Under the pieces are notes generated by a model, which was not told the DNA's origin, made no database searches, and saw nothing but the letters and a program-made list of their open reading frames with translations. A DNA stretch of 64,000 nt from Polytrichum commune (taxonomy: Eukaryota > Streptophyta > Polytrichopsida > Polytrichales > Polytrichaceae): contig OX485804.1 of assembly GCA_950295325.1 (NCBI GenBank), positions 59,426,533-59,490,532 on the forward strand. Reading direction: 5' to 3'. The position numbers were made by a program, and so were the translations under genes. This document shows, one piece after another, positions 22,458 to 35,499 of this stretch; position 1 is the stretch's first letter, and each line of letters starts with the position of its first letter.

Positions 22458-24550
22458 GTATAATGTCTATGTGAATAGTTTCTACTCTTTTTCATAGCAC
22501 TCTTTTCAGTTTTAAGTGAGATGGATTAGTCCAAGATTAAATTGTTGCAGCAACCAATCAGACAACTGTAGTCTCAAATTTACTAAATATTTTGGAACCT
22601 TTGGAACGGCAAGGGGGCATGGGGCACTGACGCAATCACTGTTGTAAAGTTTCAAAACGGCTAGCCAATGATAGTGGTATGGTGTGTGGATGATGTGGGG
22701 ATGGCCTGGGACATTAATTCATATGCATGGGTCCAGTGGGTTGGGACAACAGAAACCCAAACTAGTATGTTCCCAATTGCAATCACCAAGATTTTGTTTT
22801 TCCATAGAGAGATGCTAGTGACACGAAATGGGAGTTGTACCAACGTCGGATTGGTATATAGGGGAATGCATGGTATATAGGTAAAGGAATGTAAATCCTC
22901 ATTATATGTGCCCAAGCGCTTTATTCAAATAAAAAGTGTTTATCAAAATTATGTGCTAACATGGTGTCAGGAGTTGCATGTTGAACGTCAGGTTTCCAAG
23001 CCCACCAGTGAAAAGGAGTGAAGGACGGCTGGGCCCATTAGATAATCTGTTTCATTCACCCCTTGCCTTTCCTGCTGATTTGTGTACATGAATTGCCAGT
23101 ACTCGGATCTGTATTATAGTTGGGTGCTTGAGGAGAATATGCAGCCACTTCCTCAGCAACTTTATGTCTATCAATATCAATGGGATGTTGATAAAGATGA
23201 TTGATGCATTTGCCAACTTCTAGGTCTTCTGATGGCATATGTGACATATTTGCTGTTACCTATTGACAAGGTTAAAACATTTGTCTCCTTTTATAGGCTC
23301 TTTGCACAATGTTTGCAGGGACAGGTATGGTACAATTCATCACTCTAGACAGCCTCTACTAAAACATCATTCCACATCAATTCACTGACTCGAACAAGAA
23401 TCGAGAATGATTGATTTTATAACACGAAGTACTGCAATGCTCATCGCAAAATTCCGTTGCACTTCAGATTGGCTGCAATTTCGTTTTCAACGTAAAAGGT
23501 CTTTTGCATTCTAAAGTATCATTTTTCAAAGGCTCTCACTTCACAGTGGAAATTTCTTACCGAAAGCAAAATTTAGAGGTCTCCAAATCTATCAAACGAT
23601 CGCATCCGCAAGATTAAATAAGAAAAATACCAATCTCATATGAGCTTAAATCCAAAACCTCCCAATCGTAATCACAATCACAAGTTCTAGTGAGAAAATT
23701 CATGTGATAGTCCAGAATTCCATACTCTTTTACATTGGTGGAAAGTTGTAAGCTTACCGTCATCTGCCAGTGATGAAACTGTCATGAGGTATAGAGTATG
23801 TGCTCAAGCGCTATGAACAAAGGTCAGGAGCTGACATTGTGGGGATTACGCAATTTCTTGTAGGGATAAAGCGAGAAGAACCGATTCCTTTGAATTAAAA
23901 GTCACCTTTTGGTATGTTTAAATAGTAAACCCCATTTATCTAGGTTAACTCTTCAAGTAACAAGTTCAGCAGATCACTTCGAGATGGACACTGATTATAA
24001 CAAGGCCATCCGCCAGTTTTAAATTGACAAACAAAACTAAACCTAGACTAAGTCTGTCTTAACCTATAACAAGGCTGTTGCCCTTCAATCTAATTTGACA
24101 TACAATAGCAATTCCCTGCAATGCGGCACCACCTCAGCATATTTACAGTTTGAACTTTCCCCTTAAATACCATCTGTAAATTGTGAATATCCAAGAATAA
24201 ACGCACCGCATTTGTTTCCAACGCCATGTTTTAGGAATGTCGGAAGTTATCATGTTTATCAAACATCATGTGCGATTCAAAAGGTACTTTGAAGACCCAT
24301 GTAGAACCACTAGCCCAGGTTTGTGAATGCATGACAGGTTCGAATGCCAAGATTACGATCACAAAGTTAAATCTACATTCTGCACAATGAAAAAACTCTG
24401 AAGAGGCCCCATTTAGCCATCAAAAGGGCATCTCGGAAATTACGTCGAAAACTGGAAATACAGTACATTCCATTGTCACCGGCAATAACAGGATACACCT
24501 TTCCCCTATACTCATGAAAACTGTCAAAGAAACATACGCTCGAGAATACC
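22458..24550. other. Helicase 3' region and gene-free spacer
   Basis: A short open stretch at about 23,089-23,202 (reading MNCQYSDLYYSWVLEE...) follows a possible acceptor and might be part of a terminal exon of the helicase, but its frame does not join exon 16 cleanly. Otherwise I see no gene, RNA or recognisable element. Confidence 0.5.
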
Positions 24551-25294
24551 CTAAGTGTTGGTGGCCCTAGTGTAAATCTGCTGGTTGGCATGAGCGGCAA
24601 CCAGCCTGATGGTGCCCTTCGCCATCAACTCCTTAATAGCCCGCCGGGCCAAGGAACCGGTGATCTGCATGTCCATATGCACGCAAGTGAGCTTCTTATT
24701 GAGATTATGTGTGTCCAGATGATAAACCCGTCCAACCAAACATGATATGCGTCCAGATGATATATGTATACATATCCGGACGCACATATGTGAGTCTCTT
24801 GTCCCCGAAACAAATATGGCCACTTCTTAAGGAAGAGATAAGGAAACCCTAATTAATTTGTAAAATTCTGCGCGCTCTACCAAAATTTCCTGTAGCGCCG
24901 ATCTGAACAATAAGAACAAGGACAAAGTAAAGAAAGATGAGATACTTACGCGAAGACGGTCGGACAAGACTGAAGGCGTGATCAGCTTGTATTTAGGAAC
25001 CTCAACCAACAACTTGTCATAGGTACCCTGGTCGAACAAGACCATGTTGTTCACCTTCTCCTTTTGCTTTCCCTTGCTCCACTTCTTCTTCTTCTGCTTG
25101 CCACCGCCTCCGCTCTTGGGGGCCTTGGCGGCAGGCTTCTCCTCTTTCTTCTTGGGAGCCTGGACCACAAGCAAAGGTTCAACACAACAAGCAGATCACA
25201 AAACGGCAAGTGAGGCAACCGTGGAAGAAAATTGCATGAAGAGAACGTCAAACTGGAGAAGGAGCAGACAAGATATGTGTGCGCAACTTACCAT
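24551..25294 (-). CDS. RPS25: 40S ribosomal protein eS25
   Basis: Minus-strand exons: 25294-25292 (ATG only, followed at once by GTAAGT), 25159-24950 and 24664-24551, giving 108 residues, the usual plant length. The protein starts M|APKKKEEK, has a Lys-rich N-terminus ([11 protein letters not shown]), then [20 protein letters not shown] and the winged-helix part [11 protein letters not shown]...QIYTRATNT. eS25 sits on the head of the small ribosomal subunit near the E site and is known for its role in IRES-dependent initiation. Splitting the start codon into its own exon right at the donor is a common pattern in plant ribosomal protein genes. All exons are in frame and no damage is seen. Confidence 0.96.
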
Positions 25295-26861
25295 GGCTGG
25301 AGCGTAGCAGTGGTCGTCGGCAGGGACGCTCGGAGCTTGAGCGGATGGAGCGACAACAAAGGGGTTTCGATAGCTTGCCTTGTTCGCTACATAGGGCAGC
25401 CGCGCAGGAGGACGACCCCCAAACCCTAATTTCCTCCCGCGGGCAGTTGGGGCAGCTACAAACGAGGATTTCCAGGCGGGGAAGAACGAAAGGATGAATG
25501 CATGGGAGGATGAAAGAGCTGGGCCCAATTATCATCGACGCCAAATTTCTTTAAGTTACTAGGGCAATGACATATAGAAGTAACTTACATGTACTTTTGT
25601 TATATTAGCGTTCCTAAGATTGCAAATAAAATCCTTTATGCTCTATAATATTTTTCAAATTAAAAGTTTGAAGTACACAAGATAAATGAAATGCTTCATT
25701 TTTAGTCATTTCTCAAGAAATAGGTCATCCTTCTAGTGAGATTCTCCACTTGTAGACATGTTGAAATTGAGGTGGAAATATGTACATTACATGAAGGATC
25801 ACAACATAGGATTCCTTGCAACATTTAGTAGTTTTAGCCACCATACCTCCACATAATTGTATTTTTTTTACAAATCATAATTTTATGTTGTACATAGGTT
25901 GGTTTTGAGCCCAGGACACGATTACATGACATAATGCCTTGTTATACATTATATTATGATTTTTTGCAATCACAATATTGTACATGACATTGTGCCACGC
26001 ATAACATTCTAAAGATAGACCGACTCGATCTGTCAGACCGCTAGATTCCCCTACAATATTCTAGAATCTCTCTCCATCCACGATTGGGTGTTTACTTTAT
26101 CTACATCTAAGCAGCTACAGAAGGCGACTACTCACATGGTGCATAATACGAAGCAATGAAACCGCTATGGGGTTCACTGGTCCTTTAAGTGCCTAGAAAA
26201 ATCTTTGAGAATTGTGTTATATGGTAAGGTATGTAAGCCTAAATGCAACACTTCCATGAACTTTCAGCCTTTCGAAAGAATTACACAACTTGGAAAAATC
26301 TCAAAACAAATCTTATAAATATGGAAGTGTATCATGACTCTAAACAAATAAAAATTAAATTAAATCGAAATTCATATGTGTCCTCTAGAAATTCTTAAAG
26401 TTGTTTAAGGGAATGTGCCTTTCATTACACCCTAGATGGTTCCACTGCTATTGGATTCTTTGGTGAAAATGGTCACAAAATCAGCCTTATAGTATGTAAG
26501 AGTCTCCTATTAAATGAGACTACAGTTCACCTTTTGCGAAACACTTCTTACACCACCTCATTAAGCGGGTAGATCCTAGATTGACCACTTTGATATATCA
26601 AAGTTGGTGCTCTTCTTAATCCCTTCTTACATCCTTCATATGAAGTTGACCATTGCGATTAACCAAAGGTGATGAAAATTTAAACTTGTTGCCACAGATG
26701 ATTAGTGAATTCTATATTTGACTTAGCTATGCACCGTCTCACTCACATGTTGACATCAGAGATGAAATATAGATGTCATTTTAAGGTTACTGTTACTTTT
26801 AGGCACACATATCTTACCTTAACTCTTAACTTTGTGAGAGGCCACTTTTGGCCATATATGA
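25295..26861. other. eS25 5' side and gene-free spacer
   Basis: 25,295-25,540 is GC-richer and probably holds the eS25 5' UTR and promoter, although no certain TATA box is seen. From 25,550 to 26,860 the DNA is AT-rich with no conserved frame or recognised element. Confidence 0.55.
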
Positions 26862-28146
26862 ATGACTCTTAAAAGCCAAATTCATCCAAAAAGAAGGTGC
26901 TATGAAGGTCACAATATGTATCATTATGCAAGACTTACCAACCAAGACATCTATATCCTATACATAGACTTTAAAAACACATTTGGCTTCATTGACCATG
27001 CTAGACTCCGTGCCATTATGCAAGACCTTGGCTACCCACAAGATGTCGTAGCACTAGTAGGTAATATATATTCACAATCCTCTACAACATTTATTGGTGA
27101 ACATTTCTGAAAAATACAACCAATACCTATACAAAGAGGAACAATTCAAGGCGACACATTGAGCCCATACCTCTTTATCATCTTTCTTGAACCACTTCTT
27201 AGATGGCTACAACAAGAAAATAACGGATATACCTTCAATATCTCCAACACAAAATTAAGCTCCGCGGCCTACGCCGATGACCTCGCAGCCATATCCAACA
27301 ATATAACATCCCTCCAACACCAACTAAACAAATTAGACAAATATTGTGAATGGGCCGGCATGGACCTCGGAATTCCAAATTGCGCCATCACAGGTTGCCC
27401 AATAAATCAAAACTAAATCCCCAAGCCTTTAGAACACATTTTAGAAATATTAACATAAATTTCCGAAACCACTCCATACCTATCCTAAGCCAACATGAAC
27501 CATATGTCTACCTTGGAATCAATCTAGTGCCATCACTACAATGAAAAATACAAACACACACTACGACAACTAAACTAATCAACCAATGCAAACTACTAAC
27601 CACATGCCCAGCCACCATAAAGCAAAAAATTCAAATGATAGACACAGTTATAAGAGCCGGTATCGCCTATAGCTTCTATGTCGTACCATATTCACTCCCC
27701 GCCATCAAAAAATTAGACAAGAAAATAATTGCCCTCCACAAAACCATATGCGGTCTCCCGAAATGCCTATCAAACGCCGTTACACAATTACCACAAAATA
27801 TGTTTGGCACCGAAGCCTTCTCACTAAAAATGCATATATAATATGTATAGGTGAACAACTCATCAACGCCCTAAATGACAAAGGAAGACTAGGAAGAATC
27901 TATAATGGCTTAACCAAGTACACACTTGCCAAACATGGCGGCTCATTTAATATATCACGCATAACCCAACATGACTGCCTAAGATCACCAATCACAAGAA
28001 CATTATTTCTACTCAAAACCATTAGTAACACCCACCTTAGAAGCACACTAGAAAATTTCCCCCTCCTACCCACACCACTAGAAACACAATGGTTATGCCA
28101 AGCACAAAATAATGCAACATTAACCCCCACTACCTCCCTCAAATAC
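26862..28146 (+). pseudogene. LINE reverse transcriptase region, decayed (left half)
   Basis: The frame reads QDIYILYIDFKNTFGFIDH, QRGTIQGDTLSPYLF and SSAAYADDLAAI. These are the palm-domain motifs A (FKNTF...D), B and C (YADD) of a non-LTR retrotransposon reverse transcriptase. There are in-frame stops at 27,108 and 27,542 and frame changes near 27,410 and 27,830, so it is dead. No endonuclease domain or ORF1 is visible upstream, which indicates 5' truncation near 26,862. The coding strand is markedly A/C-rich. It is interrupted at 28,146 by the Mutator-like element and resumes at 39,488. Confidence 0.85.
28138..28146 (+). repeat. 9-bp target site duplication, left copy
   Basis: CTCAAATAC directly precedes the left terminal inverted repeat and is perfectly repeated at 39,479-39,487. 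Nine bases is the standard Mutator target duplication length. Confidence 0.95.
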
Positions 28147-28606
28147 CCCTAACATTACCAAGCCCAATGGAGGTAATTACGGCCCCCATATCGAGGCTTG
28201 GCAGAGCCTTGGCAGGCCTGAAACTATCTGGCACGCCCCCCGCAACCGTGACCCGCCCTTGCCCGGGAACCTCCCTCCGGCCGACCCGGGCCACAGTGCC
28301 AGTTACGCTGCTGACGAGGCGCCACTCAGCTACCGGTGCCACGCGGTACCGCCACGCTGGCAATAACTCACCCGTCGCCGCCACGTCCTCGCGACTGGGC
28401 CACGTCATGCCATGCGCCGGAGCTCCCATCTCAAGTTACAATCACATCCCATGTGCTTCCATCATGGCATGACGGAAACCATGGCAGACATGCACCCACC
28501 GAGGCAAACTAGTTTCCCTCTATGCCTGCGGTTTGAATTTTAGGTTTATGTTGTCTCCAGCCACCGATTGCAGCTCTTTCTTTGTAACCTGCACGGGAGG
28601 ATCGCA
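28147..28606 (+). repeat. MULE terminal inverted repeat, left
   Basis: Starts CCCTAACATTACCAAGCCCA and is GC-rich in its middle. A 101-codon frame crossing it differs from the equivalent right-end frame at only four positions. Weaker similarity continues inward to about 28,665 (TGCAGTGAATGGATTA in both). In MuDR the terminal repeats act as promoters and transposase binding sites; here that is inference. Confidence 0.93.
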
Positions 28607-28699
28607 GGCGCAATGGATTGGCACGCTTTGATTTCAACAATGATGCAGTGAATGGATTAGGGGCATGATTAAGATCTTCAGCGCATCATTTCGAATATG

Positions 28700-30590
28700 A
28701 TGGTTTAGGGACAAGGTAAGTGATTGAGCTCTCCAATCAAGCATCTTTTATGATATAATTGTTTGTTGCACACCCTCGATGATTGTTGCAGTACATTTTC
28801 TCCCACAAACTAATGGTTAGGCAACAATGATGCTCCGAAGATTGCTTTGTTTTCATATTGATATGCAACTGTCTATTCAACCCTCGTTTCTCAGTGATTG
28901 TAACATAATCATTCGCCGAAGATCTGCATTTTTCTTGCCGCAGTACAATCTCCACTGACAAGTTTAGGACAATGATGCCCTAAGGGGTTTCATCATTTTA
29001 GGGTACTTTTTTCCAACACTCCATTCAACAGTCCTCTCAACCTGTTTAATTGTAACCTGCTCATTAGTTGCACTACAGTCCTATCCACTTCCTTCTAAGT
29101 TTAGGGTAATTATTTGCAACAATCCATCAACCTTCCTTCCTCTTTTAGGGTAACCTAATCATTACCTACACTGCAAACCGGTCCACCTCCTTGTGTGTTT
29201 ACGGTAATTATTTGCAGCAACACTCTTTCACCGTAACCTAACCATTAGGGTCACCACTGTCCTCTCCACTTCCATGTGGCTTTACAACAATGATGTGCTA
29301 AACTTTCATCTCATGTGCCATCGATCTATCTTTTCAGTAGTCCATTCAATCGTCCCTTTTGTTTTTTGTAACATAATCATGTCTTGCTGTACATCAATCT
29401 CCACTTCCTGCTTGCTTTTCAGCAATGATGTCTTGCTCCATGTGATTTCATGTTTCATCACTTTGTCCAGTAGTATTCTCAACCTTCACGCATCATTTAC
29501 TGTATCCTATGCACTAGTTGCAGGGTAGTCCACTTCATGCTTGGTTTTGGGTTTAGAGATGTTTAAGATCTCATTTTGGGTTTCATGTTTAGTTGCAATA
29601 GTTTTCTCAACCCTCCCTCCTCATTTTCTTTTACCTACTCCATAGCTGCACTACAATGGGGTCCAGCTTGGTTCAGGGTTAGGATATGCTTCAGATCTCA
29701 TTTCGGTTTCAAGTTTAGGGTCACATTGAATAGTCTTCTCAACCTTCTTGGCTCACTTTCTGTTACCTCTGAAGTACCTGCACTGCAAGGGTTTCCAGCT
29801 TGGTTGAGGGTTAGGATATGCATGCATACCTCATGTTTATAGTAATTCCTACCCTGTTCAATGTGCAAATCTGCAGGATAAGTTCTACTCTTCTCAAAAC
29901 TGACAACAGCTTGTGTTCTTGGGCAGGCTGGAGTTCACAAGCTTGCCGACCTTGTTGGTGTGACCTTGGGACCAAAGGGGCGTAATGGTGTTCGTCATCG
30001 CAAGTATGGATCCAACAAGATTGTGAACGATGGTGTCATTTTTACAAAGGAGGTGTGTACTCTGGGGTTTATCCTTTACATCCCATTTTCCGAATTCTAG
30101 CATTTGATTGTGCTCAATTTCCTGCACCGGTAAACCTGTTTGTTAATTCGAGTGGAAACTACAGGGTGACTTATGTGCTGTAAGTCGTTGTGCATGTTCA
30201 GCTTCAGGATCCCGTAGAGCACATTGGAGCCAAATTGGGTGACGGGACCACAACATTTGTTCTACTCGGAGAAGGCCTCATTGCTGAGGGTGTCAAGGTA
30301 GGACTCTTTCCAGAGGTTGCCTTTTGGAGTTGCAACAATTTCTAGTGATTTTGGTAGGGGCGGATATCAATTGAATAGTCTTCTCAACCTTCCCTCCTCA
30401 TTCGCTGTTACCTATTGAGCACCTGCACTGCAATGGTTTCCAGCTTGGTTTAGGGGTTTAGATATGCTAAACTTCTCATTTTCTGTTTCAAATATAGTTC
30501 CAATTTGAATAGTCCACTCAACCTTCCCTCCTCAGTGTGCACTTACCCTAACAAGGACCTAACATATCATTTCCTGCACTTCTAATTCCT
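28700..30590 (+). repeat. Degenerate subterminal repeat array inside MULE
   Basis: A loosely repeated unit of roughly 100-130 bp recurs many times. Its landmarks are 'agt(c)c(a/t)(c/t)tcaacc(t)t(c/t)cctcct', '(t)gttacct', 'gcactgcaa', 'ccagcttggtt' and 'agggttaggatatgc(t/a)'. The captured Cpn60 fragment lies inside this array. Subterminal arrays in transposons often bind transposase, but that role here is speculative. Confidence 0.6.
29927..30297 (+). pseudogene. Captured Cpn60-beta (plastid chaperonin) gene fragment
   Basis: Two exon pieces remain, with their splice signals. 29927-30052 reads [17 protein letters not shown] then KIVNDGV; 30208-30297 reads [10 protein letters not shown] then GDGTTT and EGLIAEGVK. 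They match the plastid chaperonin beta subunit (RuBisCO-subunit-binding protein, a GroEL-type folding machine). About 13 residues normally lying between GAKL and GDGTTT are missing, and the ATP-pocket region is altered. The intron between the pieces is kept, so the capture was from DNA, not from an mRNA copy. The rest of the gene is absent, so it cannot make a chaperonin. Confidence 0.85.
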
Positions 30591-30958
30591 GTGCTCTATT
30601 TCAAGGCAGCCTTATTATCGTCTACCTTCATCGTCGCAGGAGCAGTCTAACTTCATCGTCGCACGAGCACACCGCACACGGTGGTTACTACAGGTGTGTG
30701 CCGTCACAGTAGCGTACATCCTTGTAACATGTTCCTGGTTTTCCGTTGTGTAATTTGTCGTTTTTTCCGGTTTACTCCTCATTCGTGGGAGGCCACATAC
30801 GTCTCTTCTATTTTGTATTTTAAAGGATGGGTTTTTTTGCTTTCTGTCTTTGCAGCTCATGTGTGAAGCTCACTTTAGTTTGATGCCTGCACTCATGTAG
30901 TTTCAGACGTTAGGGTTTAAGGTGTGTAGGTTTAGGCGCTTGCAGCCTGTGTGTGAGT

Positions 30959-33900
30959 ATGGCGTTGGATGCGATCCCTCCTCGGGGGGGTTTGGGCGAC
31001 CCACACCCTCCTTCATCGCGACATATTCCTTGCTCCGCAACCACTCATCCCTCCCCATTCCAGCTCGGGCCTCTCAGTGCCTTGTTCTTAGCTATTGACG
31101 AGCAGTGTCGTTTGCAGGATATGGACAATCAAGCAGACGCCGCTATGCCAGAAGACGACCATGTGGTGTACTACGTGAATAGGGATTCGGCGGGCTGGGT
31201 GGAGCAACACGTCAGGCGGCATGTCTACATCGAGTTGAAGTTGGAGTGTACTCGCAACTGCACTTGGAACGAACACAGGGCCAAGGACGATTGGGTGTGC
31301 CTCTATTGCAGAGGATCCTTCCCGAGTAAACTGCGGCTGACAGATCACCGCTGCGGAGGCTGCCCTTCTGGACCTGTCAACTCTAGGGGGTTCAAGTGGG
31401 AACTGCCCGTGTACCCGAATTTGAAGACAGCAAAACAGGGGAAGGACCTGAAGGCGGCTTTGCAGCGCGGTGATGTGTGGGACAACCTCCACCTAGAAGA
31501 GGTTTGGTTTGGTCTAAACCCGGAGCTCCTCGATGTTTGTAAACCCCCTCCCGGAGCGAGAGTGCAGGAGCGTTGGTTTATGGAGGCGACACTTGAGACG
31601 TTGACGGCCCAATCCACCCCCCGCGTATCTTCCCCATCTCAGCCAAGCCGTCCGACACCAAGATGCAAAGTGCCAGGCCCTCGCAAGCGACAACCTGCCC
31701 CTTCCGTGACTCCAGCTTTTGTCGACATTGCTGATGACGAAAGCGACGAGGATGAAGCGCCCCCTCCCCGGCCGACCAAGCGAAGGTATGCCGAAATGGC
31801 CGACAACCAACGCCCATTCCACTCTAGCCGGCAGTTCACAGCTCATCAGCGGAAAGAGAGCTCTTTGCCCTCGCGCCAAAGTGTTGGTGGAGATCAACGC
31901 CCACCAATCCATCCACGACCTGCACAACCCTCGGCTGCTGGCGTTGGGGGACCTCCGACAAACCCCATTCTCGTTACACCTATACAAACCCGCAGCCCCT
32001 CTCCAGAGAGGGGGGTCATTTTGGCTAATCCAGCAGATGTGCCGCATGAAGAGCCAACGCCGCCTGATGCGGCGCCCCCACCTGGGTCTCCCCTTTCGAA
32101 CTCACATGTCCAACCTGATGCAGGACCGCCACCTGTTACACACGAGACCGCAAGAGGGGAGCACGATATGGCGATGGGGCTTCGAAAGGAGCGTCAATCT
32201 TTCTTGCTTCAAGCCGCAAGTGCAACGCGGGGGAGCGTGAAGATGGACGTCCCCAAGCCACCTTTGAGGCCTGCACTTCAACCCCCTGGATTGTTCCACT
32301 TGATGGCATGTGGGTTGTTGCAATTTGATTTGGACCGCGGCAACCTTGAGGACTTCGAGGCTCGGATTCACGAATGGAAAACAGGCCCAATGTTCATGGA
32401 CAAATTGTTTGCTGCATACGGCAGATTTTACAAGCCATCACATCAGGTACCAATTTTTTGTTTATTCCATGTCCCCGTGCTCTCCTCCGATAAACTCTGA
32501 ACACTGTAACATTTGTAACATCTCCTTGGGGTCTTGTGGATGTAGCACTTCAGCGTAACATCTCCTTGGCGCTTTCTATGATGTTTTGCATCTACTCTTG
32601 TGGATGTAGCATCTGAGCGTCAATATTGTGCACTAAATGAAACATGCCGTTCTCATTGTCTTTATCTTCATCATGTTACGAACATGTGTTTGTCTAATTT
32701 TGTGACATCGTTCAATAGACTCTGCTGAACTCGTAACGTGTGTTCAGGTGGTTTTCCTGTCGTCGTAACGTGTGATATACTTGTTGATGCAGGCCAAGTA
32801 AGAAGTAACGCCAACAATCACCGAGGCTGTGGTGGGGGTCGTCAACAACATTGATGATGCCGCCGCCGTGGACATGGAGATTGCTGCTCTTACCACTTAC
32901 GTTCAACACATCTTCGTCATGCGGGAGGTCGTGAAGGCACGAAAGCAATGGGAGGACGATTGCCAAAAAAAGGTGAGCGAAGCCATCGCCGCCGCCATGA
33001 AACAATGGGACGACGAGCACTACCCGCGTCTGCTCCAAGCAACTTGGGGATGGCACCCATTTTATTCAGCTTTCTTGGCCAATCCTATGTGCGTCAACTT
33101 CATTCCCAAGTATCCTTTGTCTCATTCACCTACCGAGGGTTGGGATGTGCATGAGGTCGTTTTGCAACAATGCCAGGTGAAGCGGGTGTACCCGGTGCCT
33201 TGGTCCGTCCTCCTTCTCAGATGTTTTCTCAAGTATTTCAGCCTACTGCCGCCGGTGCTATTACATCCGCAAAATGGCCTCACCGGAGCCAACATCACGC
33301 AATGGTTGAAGCTTGCAAAAGAAGCAGATGGACATGGCACTCATGCGTGGCAACTGGCAACGAGGCACTTGAAAGAAGAAGGCTTCGTGCTGTATGCGGG
33401 AGCGAGGCCGGTGGACTCCCAACAGCAATGGGTCTCAGATGTAGATGGTGCTTGGAGGGAGTTAAGAAATCCCAATCGACAATGGTGGGCAGAGTTGCGG
33501 CATTGGTGCAACGTAACGCAGTTTAGGGCAGTTTAAGACATGGCATTCCATGACAAGCAGATGTGGATCCAGGCCTGGGTGATTCGGGATCCTCCCGGTG
33601 CGGCTTCACCCTCGCTGGCACGTTACACACGGTGGCTAGAGTTTAGAGAGGACATGGACATTGGATATGTCCTCGCTAACCCGGGTAACATTGTCAACTT
33701 CCAATCCTTACATGATGTACTGCACGGAACATACAAACCAGGATGTTACGAACATAACTATGTGAATTGTGAATTGTTTGGCATATTATATGGTCCCACC
33801 TCCGGAACCCATGGAGTTTTTATATGAGCTCCGAGCTGTTGCAGAGAACATCAACAGAGAGCGTTCCGAACAGGTGGAAGTACAACATCCAGAGCCAGCC

Positions 33901-34332
33901 CACGGCGAACTGCCCATTCATGTTACTGAGATGGACGTTACAAATGCTAGCAACTCCGACAACGTCTGCAACTCTAGCACACCACAAGATGCAGAGGTTG
34001 CGCAACCCCCTGTGGAACCAGAGTCTGCTTTTGGCGTCCAAGCTGGACCTGCATGGCACATACCTATGACTCAAGTAAGGTCTTTGGAGGACTTGCCCAG
34101 TCAATTGGATTTGGACTGGCAAGATTCCACGCCCTCACTTGCTGCTCCCACGCCCTCACTTGTTGCAACTCGAAGTTTCGGGGAGGAGCTTGATGCGGTC
34201 GGGTCAGCTCAAGTGGTCGAGGAGGCGGTCGGGTTATCTGAAATTGCCGAGCCTGCCGTAGTCGTGCCCAATGACGGCTTTGCAGAAGTATCCCAGATTG
34301 CACAAGAGGCTGTCACGGAAACTACTCAATAG
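30959..34332 (+). CDS. MULE second gene, unknown function, probably broken
   Basis: Exon 1 (30,959-32,446) encodes about 495 residues: a Cys/His cluster CLYCRGSF...DHRCGGC (about residues 120-145), a Pro/Ser/Arg-rich middle with a nuclear-signal-like PTKRRY, and a folded C-terminal part. A donor GTACC follows. A second open stretch (about 32,803-33,533, possibly after acceptor AAGTAAG) reads TYVQHIFVMREVVKARKQWE and NGLTGANITQWLKLAKEADG. It ends at TAA and continues in the same frame as DMAFHDKQMWIQAWV to about 33,827. An acidic tail in another frame runs 33,769-34,332. The in-frame stop and frame change suggest decay or unmodelled introns. No family is recognised; position and orientation parallel mudrB of MuDR, without proven homology. 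Confidence 0.6.
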
Positions 34333-35499
34333 GTGTACTTGCAGTCGTTCGAAGCGGGTGGAATACCCTTCACATGCATTGTAGGCTCGATAACGTTGTA
34401 GATTACAAGTTAGATACATGTAACAAATTGCCTAAACTGTTGGTGCATGCATTCATTGACTTGCTGGGATTATTCATGGACTAAGTTGGGATTGCAAACG
34501 TGATAGCTTTGCAAAATTGTAGGAGCATTGAAATTATGGTTAAGACATACACTCAGACATACCCTTAGGGATGAACTCTGAACACTGTAACATTTGTAAC
34601 ATGGGTCCAGTTTGTTTTCATTCTTGGAGAATGAGTGCATAATGCTTGTGGCATTGGTCTGAGCATCTGGTTGTGCACTGATAGCTTACTAGTTAGAGAC
34701 AGAATACAGTTACATATAATCGTTACAGATGGAACACTCGCATGAATACCCAAAACAAGGAGCATGTATCCTTCATTTCCAAACAGCGTATGCAATGTAA
34801 TATGGAGAATTATTGAAGAGCAAAGTAGGGCGCAATGTTACAAATGCATGATCACCTAAAACCAGGCCCATGTATCCTTCATTTCCAAACGTTATTTGCA
34901 ATGTAACGTGGAGAGTCAATGAAATGCCAACTAGGGAACATGTTACAAATGCGAACTATGGAGCCCAACTCGGCCTATACACCTTAATTGGGCGTTGGTA
35001 TGCCAACAACGGGCCGTGTGGGGAAGGCGTGACGGTAGGAGGTGGGGTGGTGAGCTGCCGGACTGCCTGAGCATGTCGTCGCTGAAGTCGGGCAGTCTGC
35101 GATGGTGATAGTGACCCATGCACCTGCTGCTTGTGGGACATGAAGTTAGTAGTGACGGCGGGACCATTGGCCATGGGCGGCTCCTCGGCAAGGCGCAGAG
35201 GAGTTGTTGGCGGCGTGTAGAACTCCTCATCGCTCGAGCATTCTTGGACTGGCCCAATGGCTTCAGGGCATCTGCAAAACCATTTCCAAACAGCTGCACT
35301 TATGCGTGCTACGTGAGGGGGCGCCATTGGGAAAGTGAAACAAGATAGTGATATAAAGGTTTGGCCCTTTATATGGGTAATGGTAGGTCCTCACGCACGT
35401 GGGAAAGGCATACACATGTGCAATGGCCTGTAACACGGGTTCTCGTGTGTAAGAAGTACTTGTTACAAAACAAGGATGATCACTGTTACATGTTATTGT
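34333..35499. other. Spacer between the convergent MULE genes
   Basis: No coding frame of note. A short direct repeat occurs: CATGTATCCTTCATTTCCAA at about 34,764 and 34,870, followed by '(c)gcaatgtaa(t/c)(a/g)tggaga'. Both transcripts would terminate here. Confidence 0.5.

Noticed and set aside
24325..24355. CAGGTTCGAATGCCAAG as a tRNA T-arm
   Set aside because: A B-box-like match only; no A-box at the right distance and no cloverleaf could be drawn.
28167..28472. 101-codon open frame in the left terminal repeat, with a twin in the right repeat
   Set aside because: The twin exists because the terminal repeats are copies; the sequence is GC-rich with no protein domain, so a gene is unlikely.
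31514..32047. 177-codon minus-strand open frame
   Set aside because: It is the shadow of the plus-strand MULE gene exon and has no recognisable motif.
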